Below, piece by piece: positions 48,777-58,040 of a DNA stretch of 64,000 nt. A model generated the notes under the pieces. It did not search any database. It worked only from the letters and a program-made list of their open reading frames with translations, and was not told the origin of the DNA. The translations under genes and the position numbers were made by a program. Each line of letters begins with the position of its first letter. Within the stretch, counting starts at the first letter, position 1. Location: contig NZ_LNTU01000012.1 in assembly GCF_001558695.1 (NCBI RefSeq), forward strand, positions 620,001 to 684,000. The letters are read 5' to 3'. Source of the stretch: Paramesorhizobium deserti (GTDB taxonomy: Bacteria > Pseudomonadota > Alphaproteobacteria > Rhizobiales > Rhizobiaceae).

Positions 48777-49469
48777 TCACGGCACCCGGCGCGGCTCGTG
48801 GGCAAAGATGCTGAAGCCAAGCCATTGCTGTATCGCTCTCGCGACCTTGGGATCGCCGTCGAGTTCAAGATTTCCACCCTCGATCTCCCTTCGCACCACC
48901 GTCCAGCCCATCCAGATGGCAGTCATGGTACGAAGCGAGGTCGTGATGAGGAGATCGATCTCAAAGCCGGGATCAAACCCGCATAGATCGACCGAGCCTG
49001 CATCGACGACAAGCCACCAGTTCTGTTTCGTGCGCGGCAGTTCGGGGTACTGGAACTGAATCGTGCAACGCTTCGGTGGAAGCGGCTGCGGATTGAGATG
49101 GCGGCGGATATCCCACATCAACAGCGAGGGATCGAGGTTCTTCAGCGAAAGCCTGGATTCCACCCATCGCTGCCCCCAGAATCCGAGGCCGAGAACGATG
49201 GGCCGCAGATCTTCGCCCGCTTCAGACAAATGATATTCCGTGATGCCATTCGCGCTGCGGACGGTCTGCACGATTCCGGCGCGCTCCAGTTCCTTCAGCC
49301 GCTTGGAAAGCAGTGCGGGCGACATGCGGGGCACGCCGCGGCGTAGATCATTGAAGCGCGTGGTTCCGCACAGCAGTTCGCGAACGACGAGGGTCGTCCA
49401 GCGCGAACAAACTATTTCCGATGCCATAGAAACGGGGCAGAACTGTCCGTATCCGCCTCTGTCTGCCAT
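48777..49469 (-). CDS. HxlR-family transcriptional regulator with C-terminal SCP2-like domain
   Basis: The 230-residue protein has a winged helix of the HxlR class (GQFCPVSMASEIVCSRWT, then FNDLRRGVPRMSPALLSKRLKELERAGIVQT, about 10-70). Residues 120-228 are an extra beta/helix domain ending with LDGDPKVARAIQQWL, similar to SCP2 sterol-carrier-like domains. GGAGG is five bases before the ATG at 49469. It is divergent from an acyl-CoA dehydrogenase. Confidence 0.85.
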   Translation of the reverse strand: MADRGGYGQFCPVSMASEIVCSRWTTLVVRELLCGTTRFNDLRRGVPRMSPALLSKRLKELERAGIVQTVRSANGITEYHLSEAGEDLRPIVLGLGFWGQRWVESRLSLKNLDPSLLMWDIRRHLNPQPLPPKRCTIQFQYPELPRTKQNWWLVVDAGSVDLCGFDPGFEIDLLITTSLRTMTAIWMGWTVVRREIEGGNLELDGDPKVARAIQQWLGFSIFAHEPRRVP

Positions 49470-49541
49470 GAAGACCTCCTCCACGACCAATGCTTGAGAA
49501 TAGCGCAGAATCGCCGGCCTGGACAGAGCGGCGGGCCAGTA

Positions 49542-49555
49542 CAGTTCCTGAACTG
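49542..49555. promoter_or_regulatory. Candidate HxlR operator
   Basis: CAGTTC-CT-GAACTG is a perfect 6-bp dyad with 2-bp spacer in the 147-bp divergent region, 61 bases before the acyl-CoA dehydrogenase start and 72 before the regulator start. Confidence 0.4.
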
Positions 49556-49616
49556 GATCATGGAAGCGGCAGGATGAATTATGCTCCTCGTCAATCTCAT
49601 TGTGGAGGAGAACATC

Positions 49617-50777
49617 ATGAGCATCGCATCCGCAGATACCTTAGCCGCAGCTTCGCCCCCGTTCAGTGTGACCAATGCAGTGCGGGAGATCACCCCCATC
49701 CTGACTGAGCGAGCAGCGACAGTCGACGAAAGCGACACATTCGTGGCGGAGAACTACGCTCTGCTCAAGGAAGTGGGGCTGGTCGAGGCCGGCGTGCCCA
49801 GTGAATTGGGCGGAGCGGGAGCGGAAGTGGCGCAGCTGGCGGAGATGCTGCGCATCATGGCCCATGCTTGCGGATCCACCGCTTTGGCTTTTTCGATGCA
49901 CACCCATCAGGTGGCGATTCCCGCGTGGCGCTGGCGCTACCAGCAGGTCGCGGCAGTCGAGCCATTGCTCAAACGGGTCGCGACGGAGCGGATCATTCTC
50001 CTGTCGAGTGGCGGATCCGACTGGATCGGCGGATCCGGCCGTGCGACCAAGGTCGAGGGTGGCTACCGCATCAACGCGCGCAAGACGTTTACATCCGGCG
50101 CGCCGGCGGGCAACCTGTTGATGACCGGCGCCGTCTGCGAAGATTCCGACGCAGGCCCGATGGTCATCCACTTCGGCGCACCCCTGGCGGCAGCCGAAGT
50201 CACCATTCAGGAGACTTGGCGGGCGCTCGGCATGCGCGGCACCGGCTCCCATGACGTGGTGATCGACGACCTGTTCGTTCCCGATGCCGGGGTGGCCTTC
50301 TCGCGCAGGGCCGGCGAGTGGCACCCGGTATTCCAGATCATCGCAACGATTGCGTTTCCCCTCATCTATGCCGTCTATCTGGGCGTGGCGGAGAGCGCGC
50401 GCGATCTCGCGATAGAGCTGGCGAAGAACAAGGCCCAAACCAATCACAGCCTCGATCTTGCCGGGCGCATGGACACGTCGCTGCGGGCCGCTCGCCTCGC
50501 CCATCGCTGGATGGTCGAGACGGCAGAATTGAACGTGCCCTCCGCCGATACCGTAAACGAGGTGATGATAGGCCGTTCACTGGTTGCCAAAAATGCGATC
50601 CGAACCGTCGAACTGGCGCTCGAGCTTGCGGGAGGTACCGGCTTTTATCGTAGAAACGGTCTGGAGAGACGCTTTCGGGATATTCAGGCTGCCCGCTTTC
50701 ATCCGCTCCAGAGCGGCCCCCAGGCCCGCTATACGGGTGCCATGGCCTTCGGCCAGCCGGTCACGCAAATCTTCTGA
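49617..50777 (+). CDS. Acyl-CoA dehydrogenase family protein
   Basis: The 386-residue protein has the three acyl-CoA dehydrogenase domains: N-terminal helical, middle beta (ARKTFTSGAPAGNLLMTGA, WRALGMRGTGSHDVVID), and C-terminal helical (VELALELAGGTGFYRRNGLERRFRDIQAARFHPLQ). The ending is shared with flavin-dependent DszC-like or SfnB-type enzymes as well as acyl-CoA dehydrogenases, so the substrate class is uncertain. GGAGGAG lies before the ATG at 49617. It diverges from an HxlR regulator, the probable repressor. Confidence 0.85.
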   Translation: MSIASADTLAAASPPFSVTNAVREITPILTERAATVDESDTFVAENYALLKEVGLVEAGVPSELGGAGAEVAQLAEMLRIMAHACGSTALAFSMHTHQVAIPAWRWRYQQVAAVEPLLKRVATERIILLSSGGSDWIGGSGRATKVEGGYRINARKTFTSGAPAGNLLMTGAVCEDSDAGPMVIHFGAPLAAAEVTIQETWRALGMRGTGSHDVVIDDLFVPDAGVAFSRRAGEWHPVFQIIATIAFPLIYAVYLGVAESARDLAIELAKNKAQTNHSLDLAGRMDTSLRAARLAHRWMVETAELNVPSADTVNEVMIGRSLVAKNAIRTVELALELAGGTGFYRRNGLERRFRDIQAARFHPLQSGPQARYTGAMAFGQPVTQIF

Positions 50778-50810
50778 TTGCAGAGGCCACGGTGCGGTGA
50801 CTGCATTCGT

Positions 50811-50857
50811 GGCCATCTTCCGCCGGTAACCAGATGCGAAGAAACAGCTGTTAGTGT
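50811..50857. repeat. 47-bp direct repeat, copy A
   Basis: Copy A differs from copy B (51187-51233) at 6 of 47 positions; both contain CCGGTAACCA and GCGAAGAAAC. The two copies flank the small gene at 50902. Each lies 45-62 bases before a start codon. Confidence 0.75.
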
Positions 50858-50901
50858 CTGCGCCAGCATGGATTGGATTAATCTATTTAGGCGGAGATAT
50901 C

Positions 50902-51177
50902 ATGACCACGAATGATGAACTGGAAAAAGCCCGGCAGGAAGCGCTCGCTGACGCGGAAAGCCATGACCCGAAAGATTTCATGCCCGGCAGCTTCGGCTGT
51001 CACGAAGCGCTGCATGCGACATCCATCCTTCTGGATTCGGTCGGCCGCCATCTCCTCTGCCACCCGACAATCCTGCACGATCCGGAATTCTATGCCCTCG
51101 CCGATCAGGCCCATGCGGCCTTGTTCGATCTCTATCAGGCCATCGGCGCAAAACACCTTGAGGAAGAGGGCGCATGA
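50902..51177 (+). CDS. Small His/Cys-containing helical protein, unknown
   Basis: The 91-residue acidic protein has no signal or membrane segment. It contains Cys33, His34, His38 (GCHEALHATSILLDSV), His50, Cys53, His54 and His71 in a predicted helical arrangement, so a metal site is possible. GGAG lies five bases before the ATG at 50902. No family is recognised. It is bracketed by two near-identical 47-bp segments. Confidence 0.6.
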   Translation: MTTNDELEKARQEALADAESHDPKDFMPGSFGCHEALHATSILLDSVGRHLLCHPTILHDPEFYALADQAHAALFDLYQAIGAKHLEEEGA

Positions 51178-51186
51178 TCGGGGCCT

Positions 51187-51233
51187 GGCCACCTCCCGCC
51201 GGTAACCAAATGCGAAGAAACGGCTGATAGCGT
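51187..51233. repeat. 47-bp direct repeat, copy B
   Basis: See copy A (50811-50857). Copy B lies 61 bases before the ATG of the SH3-domain protein. Confidence 0.75.
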
Positions 51234-51294
51234 ATCCCCGTTGAAAGAATCGGCCCACCCGGCCCTTGTCGCACGAACCGGCGGGAATCATCAC

Positions 51295-52005
51295 ATGGCC
51301 AGGAAAAGACGTTCATCCAAGCGCTCGTCCTTCTCGGGATCGGGCATCGCCCTTGCCGTCATCGTGGCCATGGGCGCCGCCGGCTGGTGGGCGGCCTATC
51401 AGGATAAGAACCCGAAAACCGATTTCTCCCGCATCTTCAGCCAGCTCTTGCCACAACGGGAAACGAGCCCGAAGGTCTCAAGGCCGAAGGAGACGGTCGC
51501 GAACAAGGCCCCGGCCAACAGGGAGCAGCCGAAGACAGCAGCTGCCAAGGCCGATATCCCCCGTCCTCCCGTTCCGGTTCGCCCGGCGCCTGCTCCATCA
51601 CGCAGCACCACCACGCAAATGGCGGCGGTGAAGCCGCCGGCCTCGCTCGTCAAGCCGGACGAGGCCAAATCCGCCGTGAAGAACATCCCGGTCGGCCGCG
51701 CCGCGCCCAACACCACGCCCTCCGTCATCTATGCCAGGGAGCGCATCACGATCCGCGAGCACGCCTGGGAGAAGGCGGCGGCCGTCGGCACGGTCGAAAA
51801 GGGCCGCGAAATGCGCTCCTACGGCAAAACAGGCAAATGGCACCGCGTCGTCGTGCCGTCCACCACCATGATCGGCTGGGTACACGAAGACAGGCTCGCC
51901 GCCTCGCAGCCGCGCTCTTTCATAACGGGCTCGATCCTCAGGAACCCGATCAGACCCGACATATCGGCCCCTGCCCTGCCGCCGATGCCGGTGGGAAACA
52001 AATAA
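51295..52005 (+). CDS. Membrane-anchored SH3-domain protein
   Basis: The 236-residue protein has a basic N-terminus, one membrane segment (about 16-35, IALAVIVAMGAAGWWAAYQ), a Pro/Ala/Lys-rich linker, and a C-terminal bacterial SH3 domain (YARERITIREHAWEKAAAVGTV ... VVVPSTTMIGWVHEDRL). Such proteins bind peptidoglycan or other envelope partners. GGGA precedes the ATG. No partner is known. Confidence 0.8.
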   Translation: MARKRRSSKRSSFSGSGIALAVIVAMGAAGWWAAYQDKNPKTDFSRIFSQLLPQRETSPKVSRPKETVANKAPANREQPKTAAAKADIPRPPVPVRPAPAPSRSTTTQMAAVKPPASLVKPDEAKSAVKNIPVGRAAPNTTPSVIYARERITIREHAWEKAAAVGTVEKGREMRSYGKTGKWHRVVVPSTTMIGWVHEDRLAASQPRSFITGSILRNPIRPDISAPALPPMPVGNK

Positions 52006-52233
52006 GCCTGTTTGTTTCCCCGGCCGGGGTTGATTAGCATATCCTCACAGAGTATAAATCACCGAAACATTACGTGCGCAAATCTGACGTGATCTCTCCG
52101 TAGCCGCAGGGCTGCAGCGGGACCGATGGCGTTTTGCGCGTTTTCCAACCAGCCGAAGCGACGGAGCAATCTTGGGGCTCTTCCGCTTACGGGGAGAACA
52201 CGGATTTCAGGCAATCCGGACGAGGAATTGGGC

Positions 52234-52902
52234 GTGAGGCATCTTCAGCATTCTGTCATTGCGGCGACGGCCGCGATTTTCCTGGCTTTCGGGCCTGGTT
52301 CGGCATGGGCTGCGGACACCGTGATCGCCACGCCGAAGAAGACAGCGAGCGGCGCCTATGTGATGCGGCTCGGCGCGCGGCTGCCGCTCGAATGGGAGAC
52401 CGCCGTCGGCACGGAGATCGGCTTTGCCGGCCAGGCGCAGGATCCGCACCTCACCGGCGCGCCGGAAGCGCCGCCATCGGCATTGTGGAGCTGGGTCAAG
52501 CTGCCGGCCTCCGATCTTGCCGGTTGGGACGGCGCCGACCTCAACCTGCGGCTGGGCACGGAGAACGGCAGCGGCAGCATCGGCATGGCGACGCGGCGCC
52601 AATGGTCGGTTGCCAACGGTGTGACTGCGCATGTGAATGACAATTATTCAGTATGGTACAGCGGCTCGGCGACGAAGGAGAGCCATTGGCAGACGACGAA
52701 GGCGCTGCGGCTTTCATTCGACGACAGCCGAACCGTCTTTATCGCCCGGACGCGGCGGACGGACGCCGATCCGCGCTGGCGCACCAGCATCAGCGCCGAG
52801 CAGAAGATCTTCGGCAAGGTGAACCTCACGACATCGGTGAACGACATCACCTCCGACAACGGAACCCAGAGCTTCGGAGCGAATTACGCTCATAGGTGGT
52901 GA
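52234..52902 (+). CDS. Secreted protein of unknown function, GTG start
   Basis: The GTG at 52234 has GAGGAA six bases upstream and gives a clean signal peptide (MRHLQHSVIAATAAIFLAF..., cut near AWAAD). The 222-residue mature part is beta-rich with amphipathic strands (LRLGTENGSGSIGMATRRQ, ADPRWRTSISAEQKI), possibly a small beta-barrel or porin-like protein. No family is recognised. A frame exists to 52126 but lacks a start site. Confidence 0.6.
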   Translation: MRHLQHSVIAATAAIFLAFGPGSAWAADTVIATPKKTASGAYVMRLGARLPLEWETAVGTEIGFAGQAQDPHLTGAPEAPPSALWSWVKLPASDLAGWDGADLNLRLGTENGSGSIGMATRRQWSVANGVTAHVNDNYSVWYSGSATKESHWQTTKALRLSFDDSRTVFIARTRRTDADPRWRTSISAEQKIFGKVNLTTSVNDITSDNGTQSFGANYAHRW

Positions 52903-52930
52903 TCTAAGGTTCCGGCGGCTCTGGCTGAAT

Positions 52931-52960
52931 ACCCCCTCTGGCCGGCAGGCCAGAGGGGGT
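52931..52960. terminator. Perfect 13-bp hairpin between convergent genes
   Basis: ACCCCCTCTGGCC pairs with GGCCAGAGGGGGT over a GGCA loop. There is no T-run, so it may be a Rho-independent remnant or act as an RNA 3' stabiliser for both convergent genes. Confidence 0.6.
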
Positions 52961-52997
52961 GTGAAGAAGCGCTATTTTCCACCGCTATCTGCGCGCC

Positions 52998-53693
52998 CTA
53001 ATCCCCGCCCTCGCCCTGCCCTTCCTCGAAGGCGGCGATGACGCCGGCGGCGAGCGGGCGGGTGATGCGGGATTTCTGCTCAAGGGCCACTCGGTCGAGG
53101 CGGTCGACGATCCTGTTGGCAGCGACAAGCGAGCGCTCGATGCGGCTGACGAGATAGCTGACGATATGCGGCTCAACCAGAAGCTGCCGGTCAGCGAAGA
53201 GCTTGTAGATGACGGCCGTGAGAAGCGCGTCGTCGGGCTCGGAAATCTCGACCACCGTCGCAGCCTTCAGGCGTGACGCCAGATCCGGCAGCGTCACCGG
53301 CCAGTTGGCCGGCCAGCGGCGCGATGTCATCAAGAGCGAGGTGCCGGACTGGCGGACCGTGTTGATCAGGTGGAAGAGGCCGGTTTCGTCGAAAGGCGCC
53401 GCCCCGATATCATCGATCAGCACCGGGCCGGCGGACGCCTTTTCCAGGGCGTCCGGCCCGATCCGGCCGGCATCGAGGATGGCGGCGTCCGAGGTGGCCT
53501 TCCAGATCGCAGCCAGATGCGTCTTGCCGGAACCGGTCGGTCCGGCGAGCACGGTGACGGGCGAAAGCCAGTTCGGCCAGCGGTCGATGATATCGACGGC
53601 GGCGCGGTTCGATGCCGCGACGATCAGGTCCTCTCGGCCATAGCCCGGCTGATGGCCGAGCTCCAGCGGCAATTGACGGGGCAGAGCGGTCAT
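52998..53693 (-). CDS. hdaA: DnaA-like regulatory inactivation protein HdaA
   Basis: HdaA stimulates ATP hydrolysis by DnaA with the sliding clamp. The 231-residue protein has the clamp-binding motif QLPLEL at residues 7-12, Walker A (GPTGSGKTHLA), Walker B (VLIDDIG) and a lid similar to DnaA AAA+. It follows an AI-2E permease by 43 bases in one operon, a known alphaproteobacterial arrangement. Confidence 0.92.
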   Translation of the reverse strand: MTALPRQLPLELGHQPGYGREDLIVAASNRAAVDIIDRWPNWLSPVTVLAGPTGSGKTHLAAIWKATSDAAILDAGRIGPDALEKASAGPVLIDDIGAAPFDETGLFHLINTVRQSGTSLLMTSRRWPANWPVTLPDLASRLKAATVVEISEPDDALLTAVIYKLFADRQLLVEPHIVSYLVSRIERSLVAANRIVDRLDRVALEQKSRITRPLAAGVIAAFEEGQGEGGD

Positions 53694-53736
53694 GCGCTAT
53701 CGTCCAAAATGCCCGCCGGGACGGACGCAAATCTCC

Positions 53737-54921
53737 TCATTCGGCGTCTCCGGCCGGTTCCCTCACCCGCTTGACATGCTCGATCTCGGCGTGGCGGCTG
53801 CGATACATCGGCGACTGCAGATAGCGGCCCAATGCGAAGCGCACCAGCACGCCGACGGCGGCGGCCGCCGGAACGGCGATCAGCATGCCGGTGAAGCCGA
53901 GGAAGGAGCCGAAGGCGAAGAGCGCGAACATCAGCCAGACCGGATGCAGGCCGACCGACGAGCCGACGAGCTTGGGCTGCAATATGTTGCCCTCGATGAA
54001 CTGGCCGATGAAGAAGACGATGGCGACCGCGCTGACCATGATCCAGTCCGGCCAGAACTGGACCAGCGCCACGCCAATCGCCAGCACCAGGCCGACGAGC
54101 GAGCCGATATAGGGGATGAAGCTGATGAGACCGGCGAAAAGCCCGATCAGCAGGCCGAAATTCAAGCCCACGATGGTAAGGCCGACGGCATAGATGGTGC
54201 CGAGGATCAGGCAGACGGTGCCCTGCCCGCGGATGAAGCCGGCGATCGCGGCATCCATCTCGCGCGCGATCTGGCGCACGTCGTGCAGATGATCACGCGG
54301 GATCCAGGAATCGATGCGCTCGATCATGCGGTCCCAGTCGAGCAGCATGTAGAAGGCGACCACCGGAGTGACGACGAAAAGCGCTGCGATATCGATCAGC
54401 GCCTTGCCGGAATTCCACAGGGACTGGAAAAGCGTCGAGAGGAAGCCCGCTCCCTGCTGAAGCAGCGTGCTGAGATTGTCCTGGATGACGGAGCTGTCGA
54501 CGCCGATGACCTTCTTCAGCCATGGCGAATCCCGATCGGCGATCAGCGACTGGAGCTGGGTGATATAGCCCGGCAACCGGGCGATGAAGTCGGTCAGCTG
54601 CGTTGCGAGCACCGGCACGATGATCATCACCGCCAGGACCAGCACGATCAGGAAGAGAACCAGGATCACCACCGTCGCAGCAAGACGCGACAGGCCGAGC
54701 CGCTCCAGGCGGTCGGCGACCGGATCGAGGAAATAGGCCAGCGCCAGCCCCGCCACGAAAGGCAGGAGGATGGAACTGAACACCACCAGGAACAGCACGA
54801 ACACCGCCATGGCGCCGAGCCAGAACACGGCCTGGCGGCGCACATTGGCGGCAAGGGTATTGACCTGCACGTCAACGTGAATGTCGCGCTCAGGCCTGGT
54901 CTTTACCGGTGTCTTCGCCAT
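53737..54921 (-). CDS. AI-2E family permease (PerM-type)
   Basis: The 394-residue protein has eight hydrophobic segments and the AI-2E/TqsA-type signature (FFIGQFIEGNILQPKLVGSSVGLHPVWLMFAL). Substrate is not established; many members are cation/proton exchangers or cell-envelope transporters rather than AI-2 exporters. It is divergent from purM. Confidence 0.87.
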   Translation of the reverse strand: MAKTPVKTRPERDIHVDVQVNTLAANVRRQAVFWLGAMAVFVLFLVVFSSILLPFVAGLALAYFLDPVADRLERLGLSRLAATVVILVLFLIVLVLAVMIIVPVLATQLTDFIARLPGYITQLQSLIADRDSPWLKKVIGVDSSVIQDNLSTLLQQGAGFLSTLFQSLWNSGKALIDIAALFVVTPVVAFYMLLDWDRMIERIDSWIPRDHLHDVRQIAREMDAAIAGFIRGQGTVCLILGTIYAVGLTIVGLNFGLLIGLFAGLISFIPYIGSLVGLVLAIGVALVQFWPDWIMVSAVAIVFFIGQFIEGNILQPKLVGSSVGLHPVWLMFALFAFGSFLGFTGMLIAVPAAAAVGVLVRFALGRYLQSPMYRSRHAEIEHVKRVREPAGDAE

Positions 54922-55189
54922 GCTGATAAAGCTACCGTTCGTTTGAGCCTCAATCGGGCCATGTGATGAGATAGGCTGTTGCCGGAGCCGGGGTCAAGAG
55001 TTGTCGCCGTTACATATGGGGTCATGCCGGGCGTTTGTCGCACCGCGCAGGTAAATCAACGGTGCTTTTCTGGCGGGCGCGGCCATATCGGCCTTGCGGG
55101 ACGGGCAAACTCGTGCCATTGCGCCCCCGAACAAGTTTTATGCGTTTTCGCATATCCTGCCAGCGGGATGGCGCACCGGGAGTTAAACG

Positions 55190-56266
55190 ATGACTGGCCA
55201 GAGCAATACCGGCAAGAATGGTTTGACCTATGCTGAGGCGGGCGTCGATATCGACGCCGGAAATCTCCTGGTGGAGAAGATCAAGCCGCTCGTCCGCTCG
55301 ACGCGCCGCCCCGGCGCCGATGGCGAGATCGGCGGTTTCGGCGGCCTGTTCGACCTGAAGGCGGCGGGCTTCACCGATCCGGTGCTGGTCGCGGCCAATG
55401 ATGGCGTCGGCACCAAGCTGAAGATAGCCATCGACGCGGGCAAGCACGATACGGTCGGCATCGATCTCGTCGCCATGTGCGTCAACGATCTCGTGGTGCA
55501 GGGCGCGGAACCCCTCTTCTTCCTCGACTATTTCGCGACGGGCAAGCTCGATCCCGATCAGGGCGCGGCGATCGTCGCCGGCATCGCCGAGGGCTGCCGG
55601 CAGGCAGGCGCGGCGCTGATCGGCGGCGAGACGGCGGAAATGCCGGGCATGTACCGCGATGGCGACTATGACCTCGCCGGCTTCGCGGTAGGTGCTGCGG
55701 AACGCAACCGCCTGCTTCCTGCCGGCGATATCGCGGCTGGAGACGTCATTCTCGGGCTTTCCTCCTCAGGCGTGCATTCCAACGGTTTTTCGCTGGTGCG
55801 CCGCATCGTCGAACTTTCCGGCCTCGGCTGGGACGCCGATGCTCCGTTTGCGTCCGGCAAGTCACTGGGCGAAGCACTGCTGACGCCGACGCGCATCTAT
55901 GTGAAACTGTTGCTCGCGGCGATCCGCTCCAGTGATGGTATCAAGGCACTGGCGCATATCACGGGCGGTGGCTTCCCCGACAATATCCCGCGCGTCCTGC
56001 CCGCGGGCCTTGCGGCGGAAATCGATCTTTCGACTATCAACGTGCCTGCTGTGTTCTCCTGGCTTGCCAAGACGGGCGGGGTCGAGCGCGATGAAATGCT
56101 GCGCACCTTCAATTGCGGCATCGGCATGATCGTGGTCGCGGCACCGGAAAAGGCGGCGGAAATCGCTGCGATCCTGTCGTCCGAAGGCGAAACGGTGATG
56201 ACATTAGGCAAAATGATCCCGCGCGACGGCGCGGGCGTCGTCTATCGCGGCACGCTGGCGCTCTGA
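55190..56266 (+). CDS. purM: Phosphoribosylformylglycinamidine cyclo-ligase
   Basis: PurM makes AIR in purine synthesis. The 358-residue protein has the two-domain AIR-synthase fold ([41 protein letters not shown]) and [16 protein letters not shown] is near the ATG. purN follows after 2 bases, and the two form one operon. Confidence 0.96.
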   Translation: MTGQSNTGKNGLTYAEAGVDIDAGNLLVEKIKPLVRSTRRPGADGEIGGFGGLFDLKAAGFTDPVLVAANDGVGTKLKIAIDAGKHDTVGIDLVAMCVNDLVVQGAEPLFFLDYFATGKLDPDQGAAIVAGIAEGCRQAGAALIGGETAEMPGMYRDGDYDLAGFAVGAAERNRLLPAGDIAAGDVILGLSSSGVHSNGFSLVRRIVELSGLGWDADAPFASGKSLGEALLTPTRIYVKLLLAAIRSSDGIKALAHITGGGFPDNIPRVLPAGLAAEIDLSTINVPAVFSWLAKTGGVERDEMLRTFNCGIGMIVVAAPEKAAEIAAILSSEGETVMTLGKMIPRDGAGVVYRGTLAL

Positions 56267-56268
56267 TC

Positions 56269-56913
56269 ATGAAAAAACGCGTCGCCGTGCTGATATCCGG
56301 GCGCGGGTCGAACATGACCGCGCTGATCGAGGCCTGCAAGGACCCGGCCTATCCCGCCGAAATCGTCGCCGTCATCTCCAACAAGCCGGATGCTGCAGGG
56401 CTCGAGGTGGCGCGAAGCCATGGCATCGAGGCTGTCGCCGTGCCGCAGAAGGACTATCCATCCCGCGCCGCGCATGAGGAGGCGATCAACGCCGCGCTCG
56501 CCCGCATCGCGCCCGATGTCATCTGCCTCGCCGGCTATATGCGGCTGATGTCGGCGGAATTCGTCGGGAAATGGGAGGGGCGCATGATCAATATCCATCC
56601 TTCCCTCCTCCCGCTCTTCAAGGGCCTCGACAGCCACGCCCGCGTGCTCGAATCCGGCATGCGCGTCCATGGCTGCACGGTGCATTTCGTCACCGCCGAA
56701 ATGGATGGCGGCCCGATCATCGCGCAAGGCGTGGTGCCGGTGAAGCCGGGCGATACGGAAGACACGCTTTCCGCACGGGTGTTGAAAGTGGAGCACAAGC
56801 TCTATCCGCTGGCGCTAAAACTGGTGGCCGAGGGCAAAGTGCGGATGGTGAACGGCGGAATCGTCTATTCCGGGCTCATTGAGGACGACAAGACCTCCTT
56901 CGGCGCATTTTAA
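56269..56913 (+). CDS. purN: Phosphoribosylglycinamide formyltransferase
   Basis: PurN transfers a formyl group from 10-formyl-THF to GAR. The 214-residue protein has the phosphate loop GRGSN, catalytic Asn108 and His110 (MINIHPSLLP) and Asp146 (MDGGPI). It starts two bases after the purM stop. Confidence 0.95.
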   Translation: MKKRVAVLISGRGSNMTALIEACKDPAYPAEIVAVISNKPDAAGLEVARSHGIEAVAVPQKDYPSRAAHEEAINAALARIAPDVICLAGYMRLMSAEFVGKWEGRMINIHPSLLPLFKGLDSHARVLESGMRVHGCTVHFVTAEMDGGPIIAQGVVPVKPGDTEDTLSARVLKVEHKLYPLALKLVAEGKVRMVNGGIVYSGLIEDDKTSFGAF

Positions 56914-56990
56914 AGCATCGGAAAAGCCGAAGCGCCCCGCATGTGCATGCAGAGCGCCCCGGATGCTTGGGAGAGAAGGCGTGCGGGAGA

Positions 56991-57680
56991 TTATCCGCCG
57001 CGCGAGCTACTATCTGCCCACATGATGCCGCGGGCCGTTTCCGTCCACTTGCGCCAGATGAGATAAGGGATCAAGGTCAGGACCAAGTTTCGGGCCAGCA
57101 GGACAACGGTATCCAGGCTTGCGCCGGCTCCAACGCCGATTTCACCATGGCCTCCGGACATCGTCACGCCGACCTGAATTGCGCTGCTCACCAGCGCGAG
57201 AACGCCAAGCGCGACAACGGGCCAGAACGAATCCATGCGCTGCCTTATGGCGACCACGGCGACCGTCCAGCCACACAGAAGCGGCAGGAGGAAATTGCAG
57301 AAGAAGGCCGTGCCGCTCGCAACTTGCGGAGCCCAGGACGAAGGCACGGAAGGACCGAAGGACGCCAACAGCATGAGCGCCGCCATGATGCCTGCGGCGA
57401 ACGCCAGGCATGATCCGAGAACCAGCGTCGCCCAAGGCGCCCGGACGTTCCAGGAGCGCAGGCGAGGCTGATCGATCATGGCTTGCGCCAGGTCATCAAT
57501 GCGCCCGATGCGGTTCAGGGCTACCGCCTCGGCTTTCGGCCTGGCATATCCCTCCTGCTCGAGATCGGTGCGCAGATCCTCGAAGTGCTGCGAAAGCTCC
57601 AGAATATAACGCCGCACATGATGAGGGGCGACGCCGGCGCGCAGCAGGCGCTCCCTGAGGGGTTCAAACGGCTTCGGCAT
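56991..57680 (-). CDS. HAAS/DUF1700-type membrane protein
   Basis: The 229-residue protein begins with a helical HAAS domain (about 1-70, RERLLRAGVAPHHVRRYILELSQHFEDL) and has four membrane helices. GGAGG is five bases before the ATG at 57680. It overlaps the upstream padR gene by 17 bases, the common padR-HAAS operon type. Function is unknown. Confidence 0.82.
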   Translation of the reverse strand: MPKPFEPLRERLLRAGVAPHHVRRYILELSQHFEDLRTDLEQEGYARPKAEAVALNRIGRIDDLAQAMIDQPRLRSWNVRAPWATLVLGSCLAFAAGIMAALMLLASFGPSVPSSWAPQVASGTAFFCNFLLPLLCGWTVAVVAIRQRMDSFWPVVALGVLALVSSAIQVGVTMSGGHGEIGVGAGASLDTVVLLARNLVLTLIPYLIWRKWTETARGIMWADSSSRGG

Positions 57681-58017
57681 GTTGTCCTCCAACGATGACG
57701 GTTTGGATGGCCTTGGTCAGCCTGGCCCAGTTCGATGTGAGATCCGACAGACGGCGCTGCCCTTCCGGGGTGATCGAGTAATAGATGCGGCGGCGGCCGT
57801 TCACGGTCTGACGCCGCGACTTCAACGCCCCGTCGCGTTCAAGCGCGTGCAGGACCGGATAGATCACACCTTCTCCAAGCAGGATGGCCTCCTCGGTCTG
57901 GAGGCGGATCGCCTGGACGACTTCATAGCCGTACATTTCCTGCTTCGCGATAAGTTTCAGAATCAGGAGTTCCGGAACGCCGTTCATGAAATTCGGGTTG
58001 GTTTTGGGACTTGCCAT
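57664..58017 (-). CDS. PadR-family transcriptional regulator
   Basis: The 117-residue protein has the PadR winged helix (ELLILKLIAKQEMYGYEVVQAI, LGEGVIYPVLHALERDGALKSRR) and the RRIYYSITPEGQRRL wing. It overlaps the HAAS gene, its probable partner. Two tandem 21-bp dyads lie 24 bases upstream and are candidate autoregulatory sites. Confidence 0.9.
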   Translation of the reverse strand: MASPKTNPNFMNGVPELLILKLIAKQEMYGYEVVQAIRLQTEEAILLGEGVIYPVLHALERDGALKSRRQTVNGRRRIYYSITPEGQRRLSDLTSNWARLTKAIQTVIVGGQHAEAV

Positions 58018-58040
58018 GCATGTTCACCTCATGGTTTTGC

